Below, one piece after another: positions 53,752 through 62,829 of a stretch of 64,000 bases of DNA (position 1 is the first letter of the stretch; each line of letters begins with the position of its first letter). The position numbers and the translations under genes were made by a program. This DNA comes from Sterolibacterium denitrificans (GTDB taxonomy: Bacteria > Pseudomonadota > Gammaproteobacteria > Burkholderiales > Rhodocyclaceae). Under the pieces are notes generated by a model. The model did no database searches. It was not told the DNA's origin and saw only the letters and a program-made list of their open reading frames with translations. The stretch is from positions 2,495,305 to 2,559,304 of the forward strand of contig NZ_LT837803.1 in the NCBI RefSeq assembly GCF_900174485.1, given 5' to 3'.

Positions 53752-54600
53752 TCAACTCAACCAGCGTTTGAACAGGCCGCGCACCTTGCCCTTGAGCCCT
53801 GCCGTATCACGCGCCGCCGCCACCACATGAGCCACCTCGACCGTCGCCTTGCCTTCGCCATAGGCGGCCAGCAACGCCTTGTTGGCAAGGATGTTCACCA
53901 GCCGCGGCGTGCCGCTGGAATATTGGTAAAGGCGCTGCGCCGCCCGGCGCGAAAACAAGGGCGGCCCGCGATGTCCGGCAATCTTGAGGCGATGATCGAG
54001 GTAGTACTCGAATTCCTCGCGCCGCAGCCCCGGCAGATGGTAATGAAAGGCGATGCGCTGCTGAAGCTGGCGCACCGAGGGGTCGGCAAGGTTGTGATCC
54101 AGTTCGGGCTGGCCGAACAGCACGACATGGATGAGTTTGTGTTTTTCGGTTTCGAGATTGGACAGCAGACGCAGCGCTTCCAGGCTCGCCAGGGGCGCTG
54201 CCTGGGCCTCATCCACACAGCAGACGACCGTGCGGCCGGCCTGCGAAAGCTCCAGCAGGCGCTGGTTGATGTGCTTGATCAGCTGGAATTGCGACTCGCC
54301 CGGATCGAGCTTCAAGCCCAGTTCCTCGGCCACGGCCAGCAGCAAGGGCAGCGGAGCAATCGAGGGATTGGGCAGATAGACGCTGAAATATTCCTCGCCC
54401 AGGGTGGCGAGAAAACGGCGGCACAGCAAGGTCTTTCCCGTACCGACTTCCCCGGTGATCTTGATGAAGCCCTCACCGCTGGCCAACCCGATCAGCAGCG
54501 TATTCAAGGCCTCCTGATGGGCGGTTGCCGAATAGACGAAGCTGGTGTCGGGCGTGATGCCAAACGGCCGCTCAGTCAGGCCGAAATGCGCGAGATACAA
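53752..54600 (-). CDS. mshM: MSHA biogenesis ATPase MshM (ExeA family)
   Basis: This is a 282-residue AAA ATPase of the ExeA/GspA type. It has MYLAHFGLTERPFGITPDTSF, Walker A GEVGTGKTLLCR, Walker B VVCCVDEAQ, a sensor motif in LSNLETEKHKLIHVVLFGQPEL, and IAFHYHLPGL with arginine finger region. Such proteins may help remodel peptidoglycan or position the secretin. It is 44 bases after mshL and 21 before mshN. Confidence 0.9.
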   Translation of the reverse strand: MYLAHFGLTERPFGITPDTSFVYSATAHQEALNTLLIGLASGEGFIKITGEVGTGKTLLCRRFLATLGEEYFSVYLPNPSIAPLPLLLAVAEELGLKLDPGESQFQLIKHINQRLLELSQAGRTVVCCVDEAQAAPLASLEALRLLSNLETEKHKLIHVVLFGQPELDHNLADPSVRQLQQRIAFHYHLPGLRREEFEYYLDHRLKIAGHRGPPLFSRRAAQRLYQYSSGTPRLVNILANKALLAAYGEGKATVEVAHVVAAARDTAGLKGKVRGLFKRWLS

Positions 54601-54644
54601 AGTTCAGCCTCTGTCATGCGCTGGCCCATCACACCGGCCAGGCG

Positions 54645-56573
54645 CTAATTGCGCAATTGCCACGACGACTTCACCGGCCCGGCAGGCGGGGAATCCGACT
54701 CCGGCTGGCGCACGTCGAAGGAGGACATCCGCTCATTCAAACCCTGCAGATCGTCCTGCCAGTTTTTGTCCTTGTCGACGATCGTCGGTTTGATCAGGAT
54801 CACCATTTCGGTCTTGTTGACCGACGTGTTGCGTTGACCGAAAAGGAAACTGAACGGCGTCCCACCGGTACCCGGCAACTGCGAGCTCGACCTTGCCTGC
54901 TGCTGCTTCATCAGGCCGCCGATGGCGACGATGCTGCCGTCCCGCACACGGACGATGCTGTCGGATTCGTTGATCTCGCTGGACGGCTGGGGCAGCTTGA
55001 GGATGCCGCCATTTGTGCCCAGATCGATCACCTTCTCGATTTCGGTGACCTGGCTGACCGCAGGGTGCACATGCAGGATGATGTTGCCGTCATTGTCGAT
55101 CTGTGGCGTGACATCCAGCGAAATGCCGGAGAAGAAGGGCTGCAGATCGACCGTCGGCGGCGTACCGGCAACCGAAGTCGTCGTCGGCGTACCGCCGGAT
55201 ACATTGGTGACGAACATGTCATCCGTACCGACCTTGAGCAAGGCTTTCTGGTTGTTGAGCGTGGCAATGCGCGGACTGGAGAGCACGGCGACATCGCCCT
55301 GCGTTTCCAGGAAGGACAGCAGAGCGGCAAAGTTGGCGGTCTGGAAGGCCAGGCCGACGAAACCATTGCCAAACGAGTCGGTGATTGCGGAACCACCCTT
55401 GCCGGGAGTTATGGTCAGGCCCGTGCCCGATTGCAGCGCGCCGCTGGTATTCAGGCTGGCCTTGGAACCCATCACCCCCACCATGCTGTTGCCAGGGTGC
55501 GTACTGTTGAAAATCTTGCCGCTGGTGGTCGTGTTGAAGATCGCCCAGTTGATGCCGGTCTGCGCCGCATTGTTGAGCGTCACGGAAATGATCTTGGCTT
55601 CCAGCATCACCTGTCGCTCGACCACCAGTTGCGTGGCCTTGAGGTAGGACTCGACGGCGCGCAACTCCTTGGGCAGCGCCCGCACGACGACCACACCGGA
55701 CATCTGATTGATGTGCACACGCTTGCCCCCGGCAGCACCGGCAGCCTCGGCATCATCACTCTCCTTGCTGGCAAGGACCATGGAGTTGAGCGCCTCTCTC
55801 AATTCCTCCCAGAAATTGACGCTGGATTGCGTGCTGACCGAACTGGTATCCGTCGTGTTACCGCCCGCCGCGCCGCCCGTACCCGTCTTCGAGGAAGACG
55901 AACCCGTGGAAGCATCGCCACTGCCGCTCCCCGTGGATGGCAGCGCGGTCGAAGCGATCCGCAGGTTGCTGGAGGACTTGCGCTGGCTCACCAGGTAGTT
56001 GATCTGGAAAATCCGCGTCTGCAAGGTATTGGCCTGGATGAAGACGCGGGTCCCCTTGACCTTGTATTCATAGCCGTACAGCTCGCGTATGGTGTCGAGC
56101 GCTTCCAGAACCGTCACGTCCTTGAGATTGACGGTAATCGTCCCGCCCAGATCCGGCGGCAGCAGCATGCTGTAACGCGTGCCGGTCACCAGCGCCATGA
56201 AGACCTGGGCAGCCGGCGCATTGACGACGGACAGGTCGAAACGCGCTTCGGCCTCGGCCTTGATCACGGGTTCTTCGATCTGCAAGGGTGGCATCAATGC
56301 CGGATCGATCGCCTCATTTTTCGGCTGGGGCTCGGTAGCGCCACGCTTGAGATTGTCGCGCACGCTGTCATTGACCGAACCATATTTGACCAGCGGCAGA
56401 CTGCACCCCGCCAGCAGCAGGGATGCCAGCAGACCGGCTCCCGTTCGGCGAATGGCTCGCGGTTCCGCAAGCAGACTGCCGCATGAGATGCTCCACGCTT
56501 TGCGGATGTTGCGACGAACGTCCGCTGCAGTCTGGGTCGCATGAGAGTATCGAAAGAATGTGGAATCGTTCAT
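54645..56573 (-). CDS. mshL: MSHA pilus secretin MshL
   Basis: MshL forms the outer membrane secretin ring for the MSHA-type pilus. The 642-residue product has a long n-region and lipobox LLLAGC (Cys about 57), an STN/secretin N domain (FDLSVVNAPAAQVFMAL, ITVNLKDVTVLEALDTI), a Ser/Gly/Thr-rich insert (about 205-245), and the C-terminal secretin domain (VVERQVMLEAKIISVTLN, LSSPRIATLNNQKALLKVG, DVTPQIDNDGNIILHVHP, VRDGSIVAIGGLM, EMVILIKPTIV). The ATG at 56571-56573 follows mshK by seven bases; a 40-codon longer frame overlaps mshK. Confidence 0.93.
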   Translation of the reverse strand: MNDSTFFRYSHATQTAADVRRNIRKAWSISCGSLLAEPRAIRRTGAGLLASLLLAGCSLPLVKYGSVNDSVRDNLKRGATEPQPKNEAIDPALMPPLQIEEPVIKAEAEARFDLSVVNAPAAQVFMALVTGTRYSMLLPPDLGGTITVNLKDVTVLEALDTIRELYGYEYKVKGTRVFIQANTLQTRIFQINYLVSQRKSSSNLRIASTALPSTGSGSGDASTGSSSSKTGTGGAAGGNTTDTSSVSTQSSVNFWEELREALNSMVLASKESDDAEAAGAAGGKRVHINQMSGVVVVRALPKELRAVESYLKATQLVVERQVMLEAKIISVTLNNAAQTGINWAIFNTTTSGKIFNSTHPGNSMVGVMGSKASLNTSGALQSGTGLTITPGKGGSAITDSFGNGFVGLAFQTANFAALLSFLETQGDVAVLSSPRIATLNNQKALLKVGTDDMFVTNVSGGTPTTTSVAGTPPTVDLQPFFSGISLDVTPQIDNDGNIILHVHPAVSQVTEIEKVIDLGTNGGILKLPQPSSEINESDSIVRVRDGSIVAIGGLMKQQQARSSSQLPGTGGTPFSFLFGQRNTSVNKTEMVILIKPTIVDKDKNWQDDLQGLNERMSSFDVRQPESDSPPAGPVKSSWQLRN

Positions 56574-56580
56574 GGCAGAT

Positions 56581-57117
56581 TCACTTCGTGAGAGTGGAGT
56601 TTGTCTTGCTGCGCTTACCAGCCTTTTTCCCCGATTTGTTGGCTGATTCCACCTGTGATGGTGCAGTCGGGACCACGGTCTTGCGCTCGGCATCCGGCAT
56701 CAGGCGCAGTGTCTCCTTGCCATTTGCCCCCTGTAAAACGGCTTCCGTTTCCGTCAGGCTGATCAGGCGGGATTCACCCAGCATGCCGCCCAATTCGACG
56801 CTCTGGCCATTGATGATCGCCAGCGGTTTGGCGCCCTTGCGCAGCAGCACCGTCTGCAAGCCCAGCGGCGGCGGCTGGTCCGGCTGTTCTTCCTCTTGTA
56901 CGGCAGTTTCCACCAATGCGGCCGGCGGTCTGGTCGGATCCGCCAAAGCCGCCGCGCCCGATTGTGCAAAGGCTGCGCCTGAGGTCAATCCGCACATGGA
57001 CAGCAGCATCAGTACGCCAGCACGCAGCGGCAGCCACTGCCCCGCCGGTTTCAGTACACCCGGTACAAGTGGCGCGCTCACACTCACACCGGCACTCGCA
57101 TTCAGACCACCAGCCAT
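56581..57117 (-). CDS. mshK: MSHA biogenesis protein MshK-like
   Basis: The 178-residue product has a membrane/signal segment at about 31-50 (LRAGVLMLLSMCGLTSGAAFA), followed by DPTRPPAALVET, the family signature, and a GspC/PulC-like strand region (LQTVLLRKGAKPLAIINGQSVELGGMLGESRLI). The C-terminus is basic. MshK is thought to act like a pilotin or periplasmic bridge for the secretin. It overlaps mshJ by 16 bases. Confidence 0.82.
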   Translation of the reverse strand: MAGGLNASAGVSVSAPLVPGVLKPAGQWLPLRAGVLMLLSMCGLTSGAAFAQSGAAALADPTRPPAALVETAVQEEEQPDQPPPLGLQTVLLRKGAKPLAIINGQSVELGGMLGESRLISLTETEAVLQGANGKETLRLMPDAERKTVVPTAPSQVESANKSGKKAGKRSKTNSTLTK

Positions 57118-57818
57118 AGTTTGTCCAGACTCAAGGTGTAGACCGTCAACGTCAAAACACAGCGCGGGTGCTTTTCCACCACCAACTCGGCATTGGCCCA
57201 GACGGTACGCTGCGGCATCGCCTCGATCGCCTCCAGGTAGGCCAGCAAATCGCCATAGCTGCCGGCAATGCGAAGCTCGATCGCATGCTTGTAGATATTC
57301 GTTGCCAGATTATTGCCGGAAAGCGGAGCGGGTTTGCCCGAGCGGCCACCTTTTGCGCCCCGGCCGTCGAGATCCTGCCCGCCACCCGATTGTTCGATCA
57401 AGGGCGCGACAGGCAGGGTGCGCAATGAAATCAACTCAAGGTTGCGGTTTCTTGCGAGCAGGCCTTCCAGGTATTCCTGCATTTTCTCCGGCATGACCAG
57501 GCTGTCCTGCACATTGCGCAAGCGCATGTCGATCGCCGCCATGGTCTTGCGCACTTCCTGCAGGGCCGCCCGATTGCTGGCGTCCGGATCCTTGTGCTGT
57601 GCCTGGAGAGCGCTGATCTGCGTTTCCAGCGTGGCGAGATCGTTCTTGATCTGCACAATGCGTTTGGCTTGTGCTGCCTGCCGGGAAATCTGTGGATCGA
57701 TCAAGGCCAGATAACCGATGACCAAGAGACCGAACAGTACGGCGCCAGCGATCGTCGCTCTTTCACGCTGCGACAAGGTATCGAAACGTTCAAAAAGCTG
57801 CAGCAGCCTCTCCTTCAT
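57102..57818 (-). CDS. mshJ: MSHA biogenesis protein MshJ-like (GspM/PilO type)
   Basis: The 238-residue product has one membrane helix (about 24-42, IAGAVLFGLLVIGYLALI), a long coiled coil (QAAQAKRIVQIKNDLATLETQISALQ) and a ferredoxin-like C-terminal domain (IYKHAIELRIAGSYGDLLAYLEAIEAM). This is the layout of PilO/GspM proteins, which link the inner-membrane platform with the secretin. It overlaps the PilN-like gene by four bases. Confidence 0.85.
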   Translation of the reverse strand: MKERLLQLFERFDTLSQRERATIAGAVLFGLLVIGYLALIDPQISRQAAQAKRIVQIKNDLATLETQISALQAQHKDPDASNRAALQEVRKTMAAIDMRLRNVQDSLVMPEKMQEYLEGLLARNRNLELISLRTLPVAPLIEQSGGGQDLDGRGAKGGRSGKPAPLSGNNLATNIYKHAIELRIAGSYGDLLAYLEAIEAMPQRTVWANAELVVEKHPRCVLTLTVYTLSLDKLWLVV

Positions 57819-58537
57819 TGCCTGACCTCCAGAACCGTCGTCTTGCCTGAAGCGGCAACCCCGGCAGCAGACCTGGATGTTTCAACCGGCGTGGTGCGTA
57901 TCACGAATTCGATGTAGTCCGGCGATGCTGCCTTCACATGCGCCGACACCGATGCCGATGCCGAATCCAGCTCGGGAACCGCATCCTGCGCCGGGCGTTC
58001 GATGACCAGCGAGGAAAAACTCACGCCCCGGAAAACCGCTTCCGACTTGAGGCGCTGGATGAACTCCGGCAGAGCGGTCGATCTGAGCATGCGTCCGCGA
58101 ATTTCGACATCCCTGCTGACCGGGTTCAGGACGAATCCTGTCAGCCACAGACCATTCGGCGCCTGTCTGGCAAAACCGCGCAAGAATTCGGCAAATCCGG
58201 AATTGCCCGTGAAAACGCCGCGCTCCAGGGTGGCGATGACTTCTTCGCGCAGATTCAGCATGGCCCGCGAATTGGACAGCTCCTCAGCCAGCACCGGATC
58301 TATTGCCGCCTCTGTCGTACGCGCGCTCATCTCCACCAGCTGCGCCTGCGCCGCCTTCAGCTCTTCCGCACGTTTGTCGGCCTCGACCTGCGCACTGCTC
58401 GCCCTCTGACGCGCGACGGAGCCGGCCACCAGGATCAGGACGAGCAGAACACCCACTGCCATGGCAAGCGGAACGGCCGAAAGCAGATCGCGCGTCTTGC
58501 GCAGCGCCGGATTGATCAGGTTGATCTGCTGTAGCAT
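57815..58537 (-). CDS. PilN-domain protein of the MSHA-type pilus
   Basis: The 240-residue product begins MLQQINLINPALRK, has one membrane helix (about 20-42), a coiled coil and a ferredoxin-like domain, as PilN proteins do. The INL-I-N N-terminus is the part that binds the PilM-like partner, here the mshI product. It lies between mshI (ten bases away) and mshJ. Confidence 0.87.
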   Translation of the reverse strand: MLQQINLINPALRKTRDLLSAVPLAMAVGVLLVLILVAGSVARQRASSAQVEADKRAEELKAAQAQLVEMSARTTEAAIDPVLAEELSNSRAMLNLREEVIATLERGVFTGNSGFAEFLRGFARQAPNGLWLTGFVLNPVSRDVEIRGRMLRSTALPEFIQRLKSEAVFRGVSFSSLVIERPAQDAVPELDSASASVSAHVKAASPDYIEFVIRTTPVETSRSAAGVAASGKTTVLEVRQ

Positions 58538-58547
58538 TCAAATCACC

Positions 58548-59528
58548 TCACTCGCGCAAAGCCGCACCGAGCGTCTTGAGGTATTGCGCCTGACGGGCCG
58601 GCTGGGAAAGCTCGGGCACCAACGAAAAATCCAGCACTTCGGCAAGATCCATTTCACTGACCGGCAGAGAAAGATATTCACGCAGATAATCCACCAATCC
58701 AGGGACCGTAGGCAGCGGCGCCAACATGACGCGCGTCACATTGATGTGGCTGTGCAGACGCTCGAAATTATCCAGGGATCGCTGCATTTCCAGCCCGATA
58801 CGGTCAAAAAGCTGCTGCCGCCATTCACCTTCGGCTTCTTCCAGCTTGCTGCGATTGATCTCGATCTGGCGCACGGCGTAGAGCTCGTCGCGAAACGTGA
58901 ATATCAGCAGCGCCCGCTCTTCATCAACCACCAGTACAGCCAGACCGCGATCCGTCTCCTCGAACAGGGCAGCGATATTGCGGATCGCCATTTCCGGAAT
59001 GTCGATCACTTCGAGCGTCACGCCGGCGCTGTCGAACAAGCTCATCTGCTCGGCAATCAGGGCATCGCCGGCAGCAGCAACCAACCCCTGCCGCACGCGC
59101 CCGGTACGTCCGGCAATATCCGGAACTTCAGCCAGATCGATCGTCAATCCCTCGACCGGGAAGTCAACCATATCCTTGATTTTCCAGCGTACCGCCTCCT
59201 TCATTTCGTCCGGAGGCACGGCAGGCAGTTCGATCTGCAACAGATGGTATTCGTCGGGATTCAGCAACAGGGTGCTGTGACACTGACCCAACCCATGGCT
59301 CCGGGCCAAGCCGCGCAGTACGAAGAGATCACCGGCGCCGCGCTGCTCGGAACGCAGCATGAGAACCTCGGGCTTCTGCCCGGGACGGCGGCAAACGTGG
59401 GCGACAGCCAAGCTCTCCCGGTCAAAGGAAACAGCCATCCTGCCATCCTGCAGCTTGGTCTTCAGGAATCTCTGGCCCAGCGATGCCATCATCGCCTTTG
59501 CAGCTTCGCGTAGCTGTATCCGTTTCAC
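58548..59528 (-). CDS. mshI: PilM-like MshI protein
   Basis: This is an actin-fold cytoplasmic pilus protein of 326 residues. The text VSFDRESLAVAHV, KEAVRWKIKDMVDFPVE, VDIPEMAIRN-like IDIPEMAIRNIAALF, and GLAVLVVDEERALLIFTFRDELYAVRQIEI matches the MshI/PilM class. The frame opens with a GTG (59526-59528) that has no clear ribosome site and sits in an 18-base duplication; an internal ATG pair at residues 13-14 (59487-59492) has AAAGG just upstream and may be the true start. It is the first gene of the msh run. Confidence 0.87.
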   Translation of the reverse strand: MKRIQLREAAKAMMASLGQRFLKTKLQDGRMAVSFDRESLAVAHVCRRPGQKPEVLMLRSEQRGAGDLFVLRGLARSHGLGQCHSTLLLNPDEYHLLQIELPAVPPDEMKEAVRWKIKDMVDFPVEGLTIDLAEVPDIAGRTGRVRQGLVAAAGDALIAEQMSLFDSAGVTLEVIDIPEMAIRNIAALFEETDRGLAVLVVDEERALLIFTFRDELYAVRQIEINRSKLEEAEGEWRQQLFDRIGLEMQRSLDNFERLHSHINVTRVMLAPLPTVPGLVDYLREYLSLPVSEMDLAEVLDFSLVPELSQPARQAQYLKTLGAALRE

Positions 59529-59552
59529 AAATTATGTATCCGTCTCACAAAT
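59515..59552. repeat. 18-base direct repeat at the start of mshI
   Basis: TGTATCCGTTTCACAAAT (59515-59532) is repeated at 59535-59552 with a single T-to-C change and a two-base spacer. The first copy contains the GTG start of the mshI frame on the minus strand. It could be a duplication or a two-site operator. Confidence 0.85.
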
Positions 59553-59837
59553 CGATACCCGCCTGTACCATCCATGGTCTGCAATCTGCAATCCATGACC
59601 TGGACCGGGAAACCGGAAATTGGCCCACACACTTTAGCGACGGCGCAATGCCGTCAATGACTGCAATACTGGGTGAATTACCCCGCGTTTCTGCTCATCC
59701 AGCATCAAAACCCAACCATTCGACCCTGACCCACACGTCCGGGAGTGCAGATTGTACCCACCTGAACGATCACCTTACTCCCCAACCCGCCTCCACCTCC
59801 GTCTCCGGCAATGGGATATCGAGCCAGGCAAATCGGC
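59553..59837. other. Gene-free spacer between mshI and the TusA-family gene
   Basis: No credible gene is seen. A small hairpin GACGGC-GCAAT-GCCGTC lies at 59639-59655. The region must hold the promoter of the msh operon and the end of the tusA transcript, but no strong promoter can be picked. Confidence 0.5.
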
Positions 59838-60086
59838 TCATTTGCGTACCAGGTGAAACTCGAACTCCTGGTTTCCCGTCTCGGTACTTGTCTCGGTACT
59901 CGAAATCAGCTCATTGCCCGTTTGCAGGGCAAATGCATTGAAATCCCTGACCGACCCCGGATCGGTGGTCACAATCCGCAAAATCTGGCCACTGCTCATG
60001 TCGTTCAGTGCCTTCTTGGCGCGCAGGATCGGTAGTGGGCAGTTCAGGCCACGTGCATCCAGATCCTTGTCGAAACGGATAGTCAT
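59838..60086 (-). CDS. TusA-family sulfurtransferase
   Basis: This is a small sulfur-carrier protein of 82 residues. The family signature DARGLNCPLPILRAKKAL holds the persulfide Cys16, and the second half has SGQILRIVTTDPGSVRDFNAFA and a C-terminal FEFHLVRK strand. TusA-like proteins pass sulfur to tRNA thiolation, molybdenum cofactor or sulfur oxidation. It lies 76 bases after moaC on the same strand, which suggests molybdenum cofactor sulfur supply, though sqr elsewhere in the window shows the cell also handles sulfide. Confidence 0.92.
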   Translation of the reverse strand: MTIRFDKDLDARGLNCPLPILRAKKALNDMSSGQILRIVTTDPGSVRDFNAFALQTGNELISSTETSTETGNQEFEFHLVRK

Positions 60087-60162
60087 GCTCTCTCCTGTCT
60101 ATGGAACTATAGAAGCGCGTTCATTCACGTTCATTCAATTGCCGCCTGCAACATGACCGTCA

Positions 60163-60657
60163 TCAGGCAGCAAGCCAATGCCCGGATTTTCCCCCGGACT
60201 TTTCAACCAGCCGCACATCCTCGATACGCATGCCACGGTCCGCAGCCTTGCACATATCGTAGATGGTCAGCAGCCCGATATTCGTTGCGACCAGCGCCTC
60301 CATCTCGACGCCGGTGCGGCCCAGGGTTTCCGCCGTCACCTCGCAAACGACCCGGCTGCGCTCGGCATCGACCAGAAATTCGACAGCCACCCGCGTCAAT
60401 GACAGAGGATGGCACAAGGGGATCAGATCGGCTGTCCGTTTTGACGCCTGGATGGCCGCAATCCGCGCAACCCCCAGCACATCACCCTTCTTTGCACTGC
60501 CCTCCCGGATCAGCGCCAGCGTCTCCGGCTGCATCACAATGCAGCCGGCCGCCCGCGCCACCCGGCGGGTTTCGGCCTTTTCCCCGACATCGACCATGTG
60601 AGCCTGGCCGGCGCCATCAAAATGCGTCAAGGGTGAATGTGAATCCGTACAACTCAT
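60163..60657 (-). CDS. moaC: Cyclic pyranopterin monophosphate synthase
   Basis: MoaC, with MoaA, converts GTP to cyclic pyranopterin monophosphate, the first step of molybdopterin synthesis. The 164-residue product has [53 protein letters not shown], the active-site region [12 protein letters not shown] and YDMCKA. The ATG at 60655-60657 fits the family start; a 23-codon extension is not used. A TusA-family gene follows. Confidence 0.97.
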   Translation of the reverse strand: MSCTDSHSPLTHFDGAGQAHMVDVGEKAETRRVARAAGCIVMQPETLALIREGSAKKGDVLGVARIAAIQASKRTADLIPLCHPLSLTRVAVEFLVDAERSRVVCEVTAETLGRTGVEMEALVATNIGLLTIYDMCKAADRGMRIEDVRLVEKSGGKSGHWLAA

Positions 60658-60874
60658 GACCAACCGTTTCCCCGTTTCCTCGTTCCCGGCTTTCCTGTCC
60701 TGGGCACCCCGCAGCCGAAACACCACCCGGAATGCATCAAACCCTGCCGATGTTGGGACATTATGTCACAGCAGTGCGGCACAAAACTCAACCCATCCCG
60801 ATATTTGCCGGCGATTGCGGATTTCTCCGCAAAACCGCATGGAACCATGTATTCGAACGTATATCATAGGCAGG

Positions 60875-62311
60875 ATGCGAATCCGAACCATGATCCTGCT
60901 GCTGTGCCTGGCTCCCGCGGTTCTTGCCGATGGCCTGCCGGAACTCGGCGATCTTTCGCGGATCGATTTTTCGCCGGCAATGGAGCAACGCACCGGCGAG
61001 TCGATCATGCGCGACATCCGGCTGCATGAACCCGGCTACATCAGCGATCCCGAGATCAACGGCTATCTGAACCATCTGGGCTCACGCCTGCTGAGCCAGA
61101 GCAGCGAGGCACGCCAGAACTTCGAATTCTTCGCCCTGCGCGATCCGAGTCTGAACGCCTTTGCCATGCCCGGCGGCTACATTGGCGTCCACACCGGACT
61201 CATCACGGCGACCCGCTCCGAATCCGAACTGGCCTCGGTGCTTGCCCACGAAATCTCCCACGTCACCCAACACCACCTGGCCCGCCAGATCAGCAGCCAA
61301 AGCCAGGGACAGCTGCCGATGCTGCTGGCTTTGGCGGTAGCCATCCTGGCATCGCGCAGCAACTCCGACCTCGCCCAGGGCGCCCTGATGACCGGCCAGG
61401 CTGCCAGCATTCAGAATCAACTCAACTACTCACGGGATTTCGAGCGCGAGGCGGACCGGCTGGGACTCCAGTTACTGGAAAATGCCGGCTTCGATGTGCG
61501 GGCAATGGCGGACTTCTTCGAGCGTCTGCAAAAGTACGGGCGTCTTTATGAAAACAACGCGCCCGGTTATCTGCGCACCCACCCGCTGACCTCGGAACGC
61601 ATCGCCGACCTGGAAAACCGCATCCACGAGCGTCCTTACCGACAGGTTGCCGATTCTCTCGACTACCTGCTGGTCCGCACCAAGCTGAGGGCCAGCGAAG
61701 GCAGTCCGCAGGATGCCGTGACTGAATTCACCTCGCAGATACGCGAGCACAAATACAGCAACGAAATCGCCGCGCGCTATGGCCTGACCGTGGCCCTGGC
61801 ACGCGCCCAGGATTACGCCAAGGCAGAGCAGGAAATTGCCACACTGCGCAAGTTGAAGGCAGATTCACCGATGATCGAATCAATTTCTGCCGACTTGCGC
61901 AGAAAACAGAATGACCCGGCAGGCGCGCTCAAGATCCTGCGCACCGCCCAGGTGCGCTATCCGCAAGCGCGCGGTCTGGCGTATGCCCTGACGGACACCC
62001 TGCTGACCACCCATCAGACGCAGGAAGCCCTGCAGTTCATACAGGAAGACTTGCAGAACTACCCCAATGATGCGCGCATGCACGAACTGCTGGCGCGTAC
62101 CTACGCGGCACTCGGCAAGACGTTGCAACAACACCGTGCCCAGGCCGAAGCCTACGCCCTGCAGGGACAACTGCTGATGGCGATCGAACAGTTGCAGCTG
62201 GCGCAGAAACTGGGGGAAAACGATTACTTCGAACAATCCAAGGTCGACGCCCGCTTGCGCGAGCTGAAACAGCGGCATGCCGAGGAAACCAAGGAAATGA
62301 AGGAAAAATGA
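60875..62311 (+). CDS. bepA: Periplasmic M48 metallopeptidase with TPR repeats (BepA-like)
   Basis: BepA assists outer membrane protein assembly and degrades misassembled LptD/BAM clients. The 478-residue product has a signal peptide (MILLLCLAPAVLADG), an M48 domain with zinc motif VLAHEISHVTQHH near residue 125 and the third ligand Glu in SRDFEREADRLGL, the plug-like region, RTHPLTSERIADL, and C-terminal TPRs (about 330-460). An AGGCAGG site precedes the ATG. It is monocistronic, between moaC (divergent) and flgM. Confidence 0.94.
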   Translation: MRIRTMILLLCLAPAVLADGLPELGDLSRIDFSPAMEQRTGESIMRDIRLHEPGYISDPEINGYLNHLGSRLLSQSSEARQNFEFFALRDPSLNAFAMPGGYIGVHTGLITATRSESELASVLAHEISHVTQHHLARQISSQSQGQLPMLLALAVAILASRSNSDLAQGALMTGQAASIQNQLNYSRDFEREADRLGLQLLENAGFDVRAMADFFERLQKYGRLYENNAPGYLRTHPLTSERIADLENRIHERPYRQVADSLDYLLVRTKLRASEGSPQDAVTEFTSQIREHKYSNEIAARYGLTVALARAQDYAKAEQEIATLRKLKADSPMIESISADLRRKQNDPAGALKILRTAQVRYPQARGLAYALTDTLLTTHQTQEALQFIQEDLQNYPNDARMHELLARTYAALGKTLQQHRAQAEAYALQGQLLMAIEQLQLAQKLGENDYFEQSKVDARLRELKQRHAEETKEMKEK

Positions 62312-62433
62312 CGCATTGCCATCCATGGATACGCTCATGAATGCACTGCATGGCGCATGAAAATATCGCGCAAGAATTCAAAAGACCGGGCCGGCAACCT
62401 ATCTTATAATCGGAATTATTTTTGCTGGCGGCC

Positions 62434-62460
62434 TCAAGATTCCTTTCGGGATGCCGTTAC
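62434..62460 (+). promoter_or_regulatory. Sigma-28 (FliA) promoter for flgM-flgN
   Basis: TCAAGATT (62434-62441), 11 bases, GCCGTTAC (62453-62460) is close to the FliA consensus TCAAGTTT-N11-GCCGATAA. It lies 34 bases before flgM, a gene usually under FliA control. Confidence 0.7.
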
Positions 62461-62494
62461 CTGACGCAGGATATCTGCGCATAAGGATTACATC

Positions 62495-62809
62495 ATGAAA
62501 ATCGACAGCTCGATCAAATCGCTCGGCGGCTTGTCCGGCGAGGCGCGCAAGGACGCGGCGAAGCCGGCAGGCACCGCGTCCAGCCCGGCTGCAGGACAAA
62601 GCACCCAGAGCGCCGAAGTCGCCTTGTCACCGCTTTCGGCACGCTTGCAGGAACTGGAAAGCGCCATGGCGACAACCCCGGTGGCGGACAGCCAGCGCGT
62701 CGCCGCCATCCGCGAAGCCATCGCCGCCGGCACCTTCCAGGTCGACGCCAGCAAGATTGCCGACGGCCTGGTCGACAGCGTCCGTCAAATGCTGGCCGCG
62801 CAGAAATAA
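62495..62809 (+). CDS. flgM: Anti-sigma-28 factor FlgM
   Basis: FlgM binds FliA and holds back late flagellar genes until it is exported through the hook. The 104-residue product has a disordered N-terminal half and the C-terminal FliA-binding helices (VADSQRVAAIREAIAAGTFQVDASKIADGLVDSV), which are the FlgM signature. A FliA-type promoter precedes it. flgN follows after 20 bases. Confidence 0.95.
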   Translation: MKIDSSIKSLGGLSGEARKDAAKPAGTASSPAAGQSTQSAEVALSPLSARLQELESAMATTPVADSQRVAAIREAIAAGTFQVDASKIADGLVDSVRQMLAAQK

Positions 62810-62829
62810 ACAGCCCCGCAAGCCCTTCC

